The notes beneath the pieces were generated by a model that was given only the letters and a program-made list of their open reading frames with translations, was not told the DNA's origin and searched no databases. The translations under genes and the position numbers were made by a program. DNA of 64,000 nucleotides from positions 81,001 through 145,000 of the forward strand of contig JAQFVV010000520.1 in NCBI GenBank assembly GCA_028023455.1. Direction: 5' to 3'. This document shows positions 34,261-47,052 of the stretch, piece by piece. Every line of letters begins with the position of its first letter. Within the stretch, counting starts at the first letter, position 1. This stretch comes from Epiperipatus broadwayi (taxonomy: Eukaryota; Onychophora; Udeonychophora; Euonychophora; Peripatidae).

Positions 34261-34887
34261 AAATGTTTTGCAATTCCCTTTTTATTAAACAATCTACCTC
34301 TACATGAATTCAATTTTAAATAATTTATTACATACATACATAAACTCTATGTGTCAAATCAATTTAAAGTTTTATTTATTCAAGAGATTGCAGAAAGTAC
34401 TTTAAATCAATTTGGCACTTCTCATTTATGTATATAACACAGTATTTCTGTAATATGTTAATATGCTTATGTCTTATGTATATATCAACTTTAGTATGTG
34501 TACATTATTATATCTGAGTCTAATAAATCATTAAATCAAGCTTTCAATTGAAACTCAGAAAAATCACCCTTTGAAACATATTAATTTTGATTTAAAAGCT
34601 ATCATATTGAAACCACAAAAAGCTTTATACCACTCTTTCATGATCTTACTTAAATTATAACTATGAAAAAAACCAACACACAGCAAAAATCTCTATACTG
34701 CCCTCTTGTGTATCTTACTTAAACTATTTCTATGAAACAAACAAAGACATAAACAGACAAACATACAGAAAAAGTATGTTTAATAAAACATTTAGTCACA
34801 TGATAAAAACAAATTAAAAGTTTTATTTCTTGACTTTTCATTGCCTGAAAATATAATCAGAAGTTTCATTTTAGTTAATAGTAAGCT

Positions 34888-34994
<107 letters not shown>

Positions 34995-36582
34995 AAGGGA
35001 TGGAAATCCACCCTTTCTTTTTCAAGTACCAGTATAATTTAAAAAAATCTCTTTTAGTTTTTACTTAAGGATTTGGAAATAGGTTATTATTATTGTTGTA
35101 AATTGTTTTTATTGTTATTTAGTTCATTTTTATTTATTTATTTGTGATATGTGCTTTATTTTATGATGATGAGATTTTAATAGCAATGGATATATATAAA
35201 TTCGCAAGTGTGTATGTATAAAAAATAATTATCAACAGTAGCATTTAAATTGCTAATTATAATTAGATTGTATTGTTATTTTTAATTTTTTTTTGAAAAT
35301 TATAAAAGATGTAAATGATATTATTCTGGTTGTTTATTTATTTATTTTTTGGTAGATTATAAAACAAATTTTTCAATGCAATATTTTTTTATTGATATTA
35401 TTTTTTTGTTTTGTTATTTAAAAAACTATTTCAAAATAAACAGTGTTAAAGTTTTTCGATTAGTGCATGAGTTATAACAATAGGACACAGATTACTATGG
35501 AAACCCAGAACATAATCATTATTATTAATTAATAAAACAGAAGAAGAAAGAAGTCATAGCTTTATTTTGTCTATTCCCAAATTCTTCTTTTGGATCTCAG
35601 TATAATAATTCCTGGACCAAGATAATATCAAAATGGTTGGATAAAGTAAACTTTACTATCCAGGGGTTTTTGAACTCTTTTGCCTGACTTATTTCATTAT
35701 TAAAGTCCAGTAAAATAGGCAGCCTGAAATCAAACCTGCATTTGCAAACAAACTTCAGAAAAATAACTATCTATATATTTTTTTTTCAACTTAAAATTTT
35801 TTTTTAGTGATTCTACTCCAACAATGGAAAAATCTATAAATTCATTAATAATATTTATACATATTTCAAAGTTATTTTAATATACTCTGGGATGGATAAA
35901 AGAAAAGAAAAACACCTGAAATAATTAGTAGACTGGGAAATGAAGAGACATAAAAGAAATTAAATGGCAATTAAAATTTGTCTTACTTTTTTTTGTTGTT
36001 TTATACATCTATTATGTTTTATAAAAATTTAAAATATATCTTTATAAATGTGTATACAATTGTGATATTTAAAACTAGCCTATAAGTTTCTTTTTGAATG
36101 TTAAAACTTATTAATAATAATCAAAGTCAATTTTTAATATATATATATTTGTTTTTGTTGTTTTTTTTTTTTTTTGGGGGGGGGGGGTTAAAGAAATTTT
36201 ATATCTTAAATTGTGCAAATATATTGTTAAATACTAAGGTAAAATAACAATGGTAGAAATATATATTTATATAGTATTTGATTCACATTTTACATACATA
36301 TATATTAAATAATAAATGTCATGTATCAATTTAGATTGGAAAATAATAAATCACACTTAATTGCACAGAAGTTGTATATAAATATATAAATTTTATAGAA
36401 TTGTATTTACAAATTATATCATTATTTAATAATTATCTTAACTCTTCAATTATTTTAATTGTATTATTATTAGATGTATTTTGAAAGGATTGGGTTAATT
36501 TATAGTGTTAAATATTGAAGTTATATATTAATATCCCCACATTTGTATTTAGAAGTTGTCTTGTTATATATATATATATATA

Positions 36583-36619
36583 AGAATATCATATCACCTC
36601 AGCTCTTATGTATAAACAA

Positions 36620-36666
<47 letters not shown>

Positions 36667-36706
36667 TTTGTTTATACATAAGAGCTGAAGTGATATGATA
36701 TTTTTA
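36583..36706. repeat. Long hairpin with TA/TG loop
   Basis: Arms 36583-36625 and 36665-36706 are reverse complements with about one mismatch (CTCAGCTCTTATGTATAAAC against GTTTATACATAAGAGCTGAA). They are separated by a TA/TG microsatellite, and a further TA tract lies just left of the left arm. It could be a miniature foldback element or a replication-slippage palindrome. Confidence 0.85.
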
Positions 36707-37779
36707 TGTATATTGTGCTAGGTTTAATAAACCCTAAGTTAATAAAGTTATGGAATAAATGTTGAACTTTTCAGGCTAGGATATAAACCTTATATGAATA
36801 AAAAAGCCCAAGTAGTTGATGTTCCTAATAAAAGATCTGATTTAAAATAAAGTGAATAAATCCTTATAGCATAGTGGGAATGAGCTCTTGATATTGTCTT
36901 CTGTATCATTCTGTGTGTTGATCCAACTTTAAAAAAATACATCTATAATCTAAATTATTAATTTAACAAGATATCATCAATTTATTTATTTATTTGTTTA
37001 CTGATTTAATTTCACAACAGTTTTATACAATTCCTATGTAAAATATAAACTGCAAGTTATGTTTATTATCGGTAAAACTTTTATTTGATTTATATTTTTT
37101 TTAAAAATTGAGCATTTGAAAAACAAAAGTTTTTATGTTTTCCATATATATATATTTGTGCTATTATAAAAATATAAAATCACAATCTTGGAATAAAGCT
37201 TATATTATTTGCTTTATATAGAGGAATGACTTTGAGTTTTTATTTGAAATTTATTAATGTTTGTCTTTTCTCTTTTTAGTACATCAGTTATTAATTGGTT
37301 GACAAATTCATCCATTTGACTAAATGATAATCTTGTATATTAGTTGATTATTTTTATAAGCCATCAGTAATGGAAATATTAAATTACATGTAATCTTATT
37401 CGTGAATATATATATATATATATATTGGATTCAATAAAATTCCCTTTGTTCCAATTTATATTTATTAACTAATTAAATTGTTAGTTAATTTTAACCTGAG
37501 AATTAACCAATTAACATGCCTTAATCAATGATCTATAGTATTTAGGTTCATTTTGTATAAATACCCAAAGTAACAATATAAGTATTGCTTAGAATACATT
37601 CACTCATTAGTAATATATTTTCTATAGGGTAGATCATTTATTATCTGTAACTTTATAAATTAGTAATTTGTTCAAATAAAGTTAAACATCATAACCAGAT
37701 ATATTGTAACTCATATTCAATGGCTGGAATTAGTATATTTTATTATATTCAATTTTTGAGGCAATTTCTTTTCTCTTTA

Positions 37780-38095
37780 TATGTATATGACATGTCATAA
37801 TAAGTAGCATTACATTTCTCACTACCGATTAGGGCACATTTCAATTGTTAAGACCTTTCTTTATATGTATGTTTTACTTACTATTACATTTGGCACTACC
37901 AATTGGGGCAATCATATTTTCTATTACATTTTTATTATGTTTAAAGCAAGTGTATCTTTTCATATGTAGTTAAGGTATACTATTGTATTATATTAATTTC
38001 ATCCTTTCATATGTAGCATCATATTTAATGTTACATTTGTCTCCCAATGATTGGGACTATGTCATTTCTTTATACATTGTATATATGTAGTATTA
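37780..38095. repeat. Three diverged repeats of about 80 bp
   Basis: Each unit joins a TTTCTTTATATGTAT-like block with an ATTACATTTSNCACTACCRATTRGGGCA-like block (near 37812, 37883 and 38030; the last reads CCCAATGATTGGGACTATG). Spacing varies, so it is a decayed tandem array. Confidence 0.5.
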
Positions 38096-38929
38096 CAATA
38101 TGTATATTAAATCATAAAGTGTCAAAGCAATGTTGGCATGCATCAGCAGAATCCATCTTTTATCTTTAGAGGTTACTTAGTTTATTAAACTTGGGCTGTT
38201 ATCATATGAATTATATATATATATATATATTGTAACTGCCTAAATCTGTCAATGCTGATGATGGGGTGGATGATCAATCTGATCTGATCAAAAATAAAAA
38301 AAAATCTAATTTAATCGAATCTAATCTAGCTCAATCAGGCCGCCATTATGTAATAAACCATCATAAAGCACTAATAATCTCTACTAAAGCCTAATTTGTT
38401 TAAGCTATATTAAAGCGAAAGGATGATGATATTATCTGCTCCAGACATCAACAAATCTATCACAATTACAAAATAAAATGCAATAAGCAGTGAAATTGTA
38501 TGTCATTGCCCTAAACACTAATATGTGATTAAGCTAATTATTTGATTAGCAATTTAATGAAAATCAAATCAATAACTAAAGCAGATTCCAATATACTTTA
38601 TTAATCTACCATTATTGTAGTAATTTAAATCTATTTTATATTTATATATCATATATATATATATACATATACACCCCTCATAAAACCCCTTAAAGAAAAA
38701 AAAAAATACGATTAAATAAAGCACGTTCAATAACCCCCCCCCTATTCTCCGCAATCATCGCCCCAGAAAACCTTCTCTCTTTCTCTCAAAAAATAAAGGT
38801 CTTTCATTCTGCCATCCCCCAATCCGGGACTGATAAAAATTAATCCACCCATACCATTACTCCCATGGGAAGGGGGCCCCTAAAAAGGTGCCCATCGATC
38901 AGGCAGTCCATTAATATATATATATATAA

Positions 38930-39390
38930 ACAAACTCAATTGGGAAAATACAAAAATATTGTATGGAAAGAAAAAAGTACAAAAAAGTAAATTATAAAGA
39001 AACTGCTCATATAATAAAGGAAAATAATCCCACAAGTCAATCCAATACAATAAGTCATAATGTCTGAAAGCCACTAAATAACCTCACTTTTAAAAAAAGG
39101 TGAAAAAAAATCAGCAGGACCCATTAATAAGTATATAAAATTTTGATTGACTGCTTTGGCAGGAGTTTCCTTAAAATTCAATATTCACGAATCTAAAGGT
39201 CTAGGTTTGATTCCCATGTTTGCACTGTCACTATTCAGACTATCAGCTCTTTAAGAAAAGAGATATCACTCAAAACATTAAGTTACATACTAATGTATGT
39301 GTTATGCAAAGTGTTAATAAAGTTTTAATTTTTTCTAAAGTCATTCAATATTTAGTATTAGATACGGAGATAGACCAACATATAGTAATA
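38930..39390 (+). mobile_element. PLE2 3' fragment (copy 3)
   Basis: Starts directly after a TA microsatellite. It aligns with the PLE2 copy at 57620-58130: the C-terminal codons (block with AATACAAAAATATT), the ORF-end region, GAAAAAAAATCAGCAGGACCC (GAGAAATCAGAAGGACCC in the other), the tRNA-like block, and the AATAAAGTTTTAATTTTTTCTAAAG 3' UTR to about 39390. Coding frames are broken. Confidence 0.75.
39158..39229 (+). ncRNA. tRNA-like module of PLE2 copy 3 (A-box deleted)
   Basis: GGCAGGA at the 5' end, then a deletion of the A-box region, then TTCCTTAAAATTC, the B-box-like AGGTTTGATTCCCATG and CACTGTC at the 3' end. It is homologous to 52193-52280. The deletion makes it non-functional as a pol III promoter. 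Confidence 0.6.
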
Positions 39391-42127
39391 CAATCTATAT
39401 GTATATGTTTGCTAAACGATAGTTAAATCTTAAGTTTTTGCAATATATATAAGTTATAAAACATAAAAAACGGAAACATATTCTTTTGCTTTCAAAAAAT
39501 ATTGATTTCTTTTTTTTTTAAGATAAATAAATTGTGCTAGGACACCTGCAATTCTTAAAGATTTTAACCATAATTTATCTTTTTGTGTCAAAATAACTTG
39601 TATCACAATCTTCTGATGTGCCATTTTACAGCTACTAAAATTAGAAAACAATGTTTGCTACTGGAGACTAGATCAATGAATGTTTAAAAAGGAAGGCAGA
39701 AAAAGTTAGTTTCTAACGCAGACTTTGTGTCAGAAAGTTTAGTGCATTGAAATGAATAATAAGATCGTAATTGATTTAAAATTAATAGAAAATACAATTG
39801 ATCTTTTATGCAGTAATAAAAAAAAAAACGAATTATATAGTGTGAATGAACACAAAGTTTAATAATTACTAATTAAATTAAACATATATGTAAGGTTGTT
39901 CGTATAGAAAGTGGGCATTTTACACATTGGGTCCAATTGCCTATGCGAATGCATTAACTCAGTACATAACTTGAAAGCTGTTAATCATTCACAACTGATT
40001 AGAATTAAAGCCCACAGGTTTTTATAATAAAATTAATAGAATTTATTTCTATCAGGAACTACCGCCTTTACATCACAACATTCTATTTACATAATTGATA
40101 ATCAAGATCATTTAAATGAAGTCCTAAGCAACACTATATTTAAATAATTTTTCTTCCATATTTACCCCTTCCTTTTAATAGTCAATTAACATAAAAATGG
40201 CTATATTTTCATTATACTGTGATAATAAAATATATAAATCAATGTATTAGAAACACTTAAAATAGTGTATATTGGAAGACATAGTAAAAACATTCCTACA
40301 CAAAAGCATTGTAAACCTAAAGTTATGTCGTGTTTAATTGGTTTTATATTAAAATATACCAATAAATATAACGAATATTATAAAGAAATATCTGTTGTTA
40401 TACTTAGACTTAGTTTTGATTTTGTTTTTCGAATTCATAAACTTCTCTTCAGCGGCGTCTTTGTGTACTATGTATGATTTATTAATTAAAGAATATTATA
40501 GTATTACTTGGTAAGAAACATTATTTCTCCCAATTACAATTGCAAAATATGTTTTAAAAAATCTTTTCCAGATCTATATTAGGGATTTTTCATTCTTTTT
40601 AGGTCATTTTTTCTTATTGTCCCAAACTATTCTTGGCACCTCCATTCTTAATATTTAACCCTTTTTGTCTCACTTTATACTCAACACATTTGCTAAAAAA
40701 AAAAAAAAAATTTATTAAAAAAATTTGCATTTTTGAAGAATAAAAAAATATTTATTTCATCAACAACAAAATTTTATTTTAACGAATTGTGAAAATTAAA
40801 AAATAAATAAATTATAGAATTAAAAAAAACACTGAAAATTTTTTACTTTCATTGTTGTTGCAACTGTTTTTAATTTTCAGCATAAAAAATATTCTATAAA
40901 TAAAACCATTAAAATCAAATTACAAAAAAAATGTGTACAATACACAAAAGAATACAAATCTAATATATTTAAATAAAGGTTGAAGAATGGTAATAAGTAT
41001 ACAATAAGCGAACAATCAACCGCAAGCATTTACTAAAAATATATAATAATTTCAGTCCTTTAATGCTTCTGTAATTATTCATAAACTAAGAACTGTGTGG
41101 CTTCCATGCTATTCCATAATATTTGGCAATAAAAAAATATAATGTGCTAAAAAAATAACAAAGAATGTTTTGTATCTTTACTCACTCAAATTTTTACCCA
41201 GAAACATCATAACCAAAACATGGCAATCAACAATCTATCTCAGTTGTGCTCTCTCATAGCTTAAACATTTATTTCAAATAACATTTCTCACTAGATTTAA
41301 CTCTTCAAAATAAATTTTTTAGACTCTCTTTCCATTTAGTAGATCATGTCACTCTTCAATTTTGAAGAATACAATTAGAGATAAATAACATGTTGTGTTA
41401 CCCATATTATTAAGGTTGTATCTATATCACACATTTGCCTATGTAACACATAGGTTTGTTTAGATGTAAATATTCTAACATAGTTTGTTATTAATAAAGC
41501 TTTTTAAAAAAGTATACAAATGAAATAAATATTCAGTAGCATACCATTAAACATCACATGATCACCATCTCTTATGCTAGCACATAACTGTTGTTAAACA
41601 GGTTGGCACTACTGTATGGAGAGTTTTGCCTGTTTAATTCAGTAGTATACTTTTTTTCTTTTGCTTTAACTATCCCAATTTCTGTAATCTCTAGTAGATA
41701 AATAGATTCCAGATTGATAGCGTTTAATAAATCTTTATTCAGTGCTGGTTTATTTCCTATTCTCATATTACTTTCAAAATTAGGGTCTTCATCAGGAGAT
41801 GGATCTTGGACTACAGTTTCAATCTTTATAATGTAATGCACTTTCCTTTGTCACATATCATTTATTCCTCTGTTTCATTACCAAGCTACCAGCTTAATTT
41901 GAAAAATGTATAATTATTAAAATCTAAGTCAACTTACCAGTAGTCATATAGATTTGAAACCAGTGCAGTGTCCATATATTATGGTGTCCTTGGTTTTTGA
42001 CAAACCATAGGCACCTCTAAAATGTAGGATAGCAATGATAGAGATTAATTATGCACTATCATCTGACATTTCTTAATTACTAAAGCTTTCAATAGGTGGC
42101 ATAGCTGTGATAGAAAAAAGTATTTAT
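39391..42127. other. AT-rich non-coding stretch
   Basis: No recognised gene. An open frame of 70 codons (40265, +) and one of 89 codons (41572-41841, -, starting MHYIIKIETVVQDPSPDEDP) have no motif I know. The second overlaps a scrap of the FB3 repeat: GGCACTACTGTATGGAGAGTTTTGCC at 41607-41632 matches the FB3 terminus. Confidence 0.4.
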
Positions 42128-42503
42128 TTAGAGTAAATTGTAATTGTTAATTAGAGAAGATATTAACTTCACACCCGCCAATCCCATAATATTGTGCTCA
42201 GAATCAAATGATCACAAAAGAAAAATAAAGGAGGCATTTTACATCAATGGAAACATCAATGCCATTAATAGAAAGGATACTTGCTTTGAGATCTCGAAGA
42301 AATGGGCTACGTAATACTAGCTTATTTGTATATTTGTATTTGCATATTTTATTATACATTTTATGAAGGCTATGAATATGAGGCATGGATCCTCGAAAAC
42401 ATTAAACTGATAAACTTTAATACTAATTAATATCTTCTCTAATTAACAATTATATATTTTACATATACTGAGAAGTAAAGCTATATTTATTAGAGTAAAT
42501 TGT
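42128..42503 (+). mobile_element. Miniature PLE3 copy with inverted tip and 14-bp TSD
   Basis: TTAGAGTAAATTGT at 42128-42141 and 42490-42503 is a 14-bp target duplication. Between them is the last part of PLE3: about 45 C-terminal codons from the GIY-YIG domain (HKRKIKEAFYINGN is encoded at 42210-42251) and the 3' UTR. Its first 26 bases (TAATTGTTAATTAGAGAAGATATTAA) are the reverse complement of its own 3' UTR near 42430-42455. It is nearly identical to the larger PLE3 copies at 54574-57339. Confidence 0.85.
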
Positions 42504-43204
42504 TAAATTTTCATTTACCATTGTCAAACTCCCTCTGTTGAAACATTATTGAATAAGTTAAAGTTATATGATAGGTTCATGTGAATTAAATATTATAAGA
42601 GAATTAAATTTAAAGAGAGCTAATTGATGAAGCAACCCACTGCTCTAATATAATGACTTTGGTTGAATACACTATTATGGGCTTTATAATTTTTAACATA
42701 GAGCTTAGCATTGTTAATGTCAGGTTCAGCAGTCATAAATGGAAATTATAAATATCCATATTGAACAATTTTCATATCATGTCCTTGTGCAGTTAAGGCT
42801 TCTGTGGCATTACTGAAATTGCATTTGACCAAAATTTTTCAACAATGATATACAGTGTGGATTATGTTCTAAAATTTTGTTTTGTAATCAAAACTCTTGA
42901 TAAGAATCATTCAAATTTAATTTCAATTCAATACCCCACTGTAGCTCTCACTCTATAAAATATTTTTAACATATTTGATATTTATATATAGATTTATCCA
43001 ATCTAAAAACCTCCAAACCATTCCACCATTAGTTCATGTAGCTTTTGTAAATGATTCAGAAAAAATCAGTTGCATGTTATCATCCATTTCACTTTATTTT
43101 TCTATTTCCAACAAATTTGAAAATTTCTGTAATTTGTGTGGTCCTATGATGTGTTTAGAAAGCACTAATTTTCACATGATCACCATTCTTTTTGCTTACA
43201 CAAG
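42504..43204. other. Non-coding stretch
   Basis: AT-rich, nothing recognised. TTCACATGATCACCATTCTTTTTGCTTACACA at 43173-43204 resembles the sequence near 41551 and may belong to the FB3 repeat. Confidence 0.35.
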
Positions 43205-43565
43205 CTGTTTTTCCCAGAGGCAAAACTCTCCATGGAGTAGTGCCATTCAGTGTAAGCCACAGTAATCAATGAATGCAGGAAGGTTTGTACATAAAATCCC
43301 TATTTAATGCCTACTCATCCAATATCCTCAGATTAGTTTCTAGCTTGTGGCTTTCATCAGTGAGGAGCTTGGTTCTGAGAGCACTACACCTAGATCTAGT
43401 TCTTTCAGATCCAAGGCTCCTCACTGGTGAAAGCCATAAGTTAGAAACTAGTCTAAAGATACTGGATGAGTAGACACTAGATAGATATTTTATGCATAAA
43501 CCTTTCTGCATCCATTGATTACTCTGGCTTGCACTGAGTGGCGCTATTATATGAAGAGTTGTGAA
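43205..43565. repeat. Foldback element FB3
   Basis: A palindrome of about 360 bp centred near 43390. The left arm has CATCCAATATCCTCAGATTAGTTTCTAGCTTGTGGCTTTCA-type sequence and the right arm its reverse complement (TGAAAGCCATAAGTTAGAAAC, then CTGGATGAGTAG). The termini are AACTCTCCATGGAGTAGTGCC and GGCGCTATTATATGAAGAGTT. The two similar 66-codon frames on opposite strands (43273-43473 and 43311-43511) are the two arms read in each direction and not genes. Confidence 0.85.
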
Positions 43566-43689
43566 AAAGCATTAATTTTGATATAAATGTCAATATTTGA
43601 GTCTTAGCTTTAAAAAGAATTACATTTTGTTCTTATAATTGTAAATTTATTTTGCTGAATCTGATATACAATCTTAACTCTAGTTTTTC

Positions 43690-44720
43690 AAAAGTTAATA
43701 TTGACTTCATCCTGTTGATTTCTGAAAAACTCTACAACAGCATAAAAGAGTTCACAAATTATTTCAAGCACTTACCTTTTTATAGCAAATGAAACTCAGT
43801 GTAATGTAATAAAATTCATCAAATGTTTTACATCTTCAGTAGAATGTTTTCAAACAAGATAATCATTAAGATGATGATTTAATTTTATTTATAGTAGTAA
43901 TCCCCAAATTGTAAAGTACACCACATTCTTTTACAACGTGGTAAAAAATGTCATAAACATAATAATATTTGGCCCATTTTTCTCTATTCTTTAAAGGACC
44001 TACAGTATCTATCATTAATGTTACTCCATAAGTAACACAGATAATTATATTTGTAAATGGAATTTCTTTATTTTTTAAAAATTGTTTGGTAACATGAAGC
44101 AAAATTTCACCTTTTGCATTCATTTTAAAACATTTTGCAAATAATAATTCATTGTTAAAATGTTCTTTTTTTATGAATAAATATATATTTAAATAGAAAG
44201 ATACATGTGGCTCCATAGGCTTATCTAGCTAAAATATATTATCTGTTGCATGTAAAATACCTCATTTTCTGTATTGTTTTGCTGTTTCTACTGACTGCAT
44301 TTAAACCACATCATTACAAAGTGAAATTGATTTTATTATTTTGTGTAATGATTTATGAAAAAATGTATTAATTACTTCAGAAATTACAAATAAAATTAAG
44401 TCATCAATTGTGACTTTTTTTGTTTGCCAATTAAAATTAATATATTGTAGGATGCTCACAAACTAGTTACTTGTTGTGAAGAGAATATTGGTCATTGCTC
44501 AAATTTATCTGAAAGAAGACAAGTCATTATTCATGTTATCTAAATGAATCTTTTCTAAATGACTTGATAAGCAAGAATGCTTTGTTGCTTTATTTGACAA
44601 TGTTTTCTTTTCTTTTTTTTTTGCAAATGAGGCACATTGCTAATCGATTGTTTTTAGTATTTGCTAAAACAATATTTCAAACAGACTACATTATAATGTT
44701 TACATTTCTTCTTACTATGT
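43690..44720 (-). pseudogene. hAT-type transposase fossil (SCAND3/ZBED-like)
   Basis: Read on the minus strand: a BED-finger-like remnant (KKRKENIV, then SSHLEKIHLDN) near 44640-44540; then VSLCNDVV near 44320; then a 116-codon frame (44216-43866) with ELLFAKCFK, GEILLHVTKQFL and NIIICVTYGVTLMI. That last stretch matches the position of CATDGAPAMI in SCAND3/ZBED5-like transposases. It is followed by INKIKS and a broken LLHYTEFHLL block near 43800 (usually LLLHTEVRWLS). The catalytic D of the TDGA motif reads Y in this copy. No terminal repeats or target duplication found. It is a dead relic of a DNA transposon. Confidence 0.65.
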
Positions 44721-45474
44721 AATTTTTTTATTATTTTCCCTCAAAAAAAATATAAAAGTAAAAATAAATAATGTAAACTATTTATTACTAAATTACTTAA
44801 TAATAAATATACAATAAAAATTAAAGTATACTATTATTTTAATGTGGAAACGTGTGTACTGTGTGATTGTTGAAAAGGTAATCATTTTATCGTAATGTAC
44901 CTATGAAAATTAATAACTACTTTTTATGTTCAAGATGAAATAAAGTTTAGTAACCAAAAGATGATTTATTATTTAACTCCTTCCACGGAAATGGTGGATT
45001 AATACAGTGTAGCATACAGCGCCTTAAATGTAAGTATGCTCAAATGCACAATAGAATTGTTAAATAGTTGTCATATTATGTTCAAAAATTTATTAGGATT
45101 CATTTATAACTTTATCTTTCTTACCGCGCGTTGCCAAGATTTTGAAATATAAGTAGAAGTTCTGAAGAGGGTTGTTGGGGCAATCAAAACCATCAATAGT
45201 GGGGGGTAAAAAAGCATTGTAAAAAATAATAAAGACCATAGATGGCTCATTTATAGCAGGATATTATATAACTTGAGCTATGCACATTCACATTCAGCTC
45301 AATTATACCATTATCCATCAATTTTTTTTTAGTTTATCACCTTCTTGAATATTCTAAATGTTTCACAAAGGACAGTAATAGTCCCCATATTTAGCTTCAG
45401 TAATTTACATTATTTGTAATTATATGCATTTAAAATTGTATACTATTATGTTTTAATGATTTAGTTAGTTAGTC
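44721..45474. other. Non-coding stretch
   Basis: AT-rich, no gene recognised. A small less AT-rich patch with CpGs (TTACCGCGCGTTGCC near 45121) and a GGGGGG run near 45200 stand out but match nothing I know. Confidence 0.35.
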
Positions 45475-45725
45475 TTCTTAGACATGACTGGAATCTCATT
45501 AATAGAATCAGGACAAAACATGGCCATTGCACTCACCATCTACATTAAATACAGACTTTAACAGTCACATTCTTCTTTAGATGTAGACAAATGCAAACCA
45601 TGAATTTATGAAATAATGACTATTAAATCTTAAAGCTACAGTAGAAGAATTAAAGGTCTTAACAGAGCCTCTACAGGTAAATGTGCCTTTGGAATCTTCA
45701 CAGATTCCTTTTTGACATTTTGTTA
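45475..45725 (+). pseudogene. LINE C-terminal fragment (Jockey/CR1-like)
   Basis: Broken codons read LRHDWNLINRIRTKHGHC near 45482, then QTMNH with a CP-type pair near 45600, then a KDLNRASTGK-like block near 45650. This is the usual C-terminal order W...NRxRTGHxRC...QTMxHIxxxCP...L. The same block ends the LINE at 31630-33180. No RT precedes it here. Confidence 0.55.
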
Positions 45726-46466
45726 GTAGTTAAGCTGTCTAAAAAATTCATATGATAAATTGTTTACAATTGTAATAATATTAATAAAAAAACAAAAAAA
45801 AAATATCTTTCTTTTTTTTTTTTTTTTGTAGAAATAGTAAAGCATTTCCGTGTGTGGTAATTTACCCAAATGATCATTTTTTTCCTTTTCTTGGTTCCTG
45901 ATTGAAGCGAAAATAATACAATAATAACTTCTGCTTTGAACATTTTGCTAATTGTTAAATTACTCAAGAGTTTAACTGTCTTTAGGATGTTTTATTATTT
46001 TTTGGTGGAGATCAGTAACGGAGACTAGAATTTAGAAAAAATAGTGAAGACTAATCTTTAATATCTATTTAAGTGCACTGTTATAATTTTTGAATATATT
46101 TCTTATTACTACATCATTTAATTTTTAAAAAAAGCACACTGGTAATAGCAAATACTATTCTTTTTTTTTACTTTGTGATTAAATTTTTACAAAAAAAATT
46201 TAATTTATATATACGATCATTAAAATCTGTCAATACTTAGACAATATCAATAACAACCAGTCTATTTTTTTCTTTTAATTTCCTAGTTAATTAAAAAGTA
46301 TTTTATCGAAGTTCTATTCAGATTATCATTAATATAAAATACTTCCTTTTTAATATTTTTAGCTCATTAGATGATATAATTAATTAAAACTTTTTTTAAC
46401 GTCTGTATTTTTAAACACTTTAGTATTTTCATTAATTGACTAAAATGTTATATATATATATATTTT
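45726..46466. other. Non-coding stretch
   Basis: AT-rich, with homopolymer runs near 45810. Nothing recognised. Confidence 0.35.
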
Positions 46467-47052
46467 TATAGGGGACTTAAATTCTGACTTTCAAATTCCC
46501 CGCATCTATCCAATCCATTTTATACAACTGATATACATGACCACGTACATGTAAAAAAAATAAATGATCTCCAATATCCGTATTTCGTGCTGAACCAGTA
46601 CTCATCAGTTGGTCCAGCTCACCATCTCCCACACACATATATACAACCACTGCTTAGTTTATATTAAGAGATCAAATCTTCAAACTTTAAAGGACAAGTT
46701 TCAATCTTCTACACTCTCTAACTCTTCAGCTATCCATATCATTGAAAATCCAAGGAACAAGTGCTCATCTTTGGACTTTTAATGATTTGGATGGCTGAAG
46801 AGTTGGAGAGTGTAGAAGATTGAAACTTGACCAGTTTGAAGATTTGTTATCTTAATATAAACTAAGCACTGATTGTATATATATATGGGAGATGGCGATC
46901 TGAACCAACTGACTGCATGCTGGTTTAGCACAAAATACGCATAATGAAGATCATTTATCTTTTTCAAATGTATGTGGTGATGTATATCAGATGTATAAGA
47001 TGCATTGGATAGATGTGGGGTGTTTGAAAGTCTGAGTTCAAGGCTCTTATAA
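46467..47052. repeat. Foldback element FB2, complete palindrome of about 586 bp
   Basis: Arms of about 280 bp fold around 46760. Outer ends are TATAGGGGACTTAAATTCTGACTTTC and the complement of GAAAGTCTGAGTTCAAGGCTCTTATA. Inner blocks are CTAACTCTTCAGCTATCCAT against ATGGCTGAAGAGTTGGAGAG. Even the centre pairs (ATCATT...AATGAT). No ORF or target duplication. A single arm of the family occurs at 12462-12739. Confidence 0.85.

Noticed and set aside
43273-43511. Two similar 66-codon frames on opposite strands
   Set aside because: They are the two arms of the FB3 palindrome.
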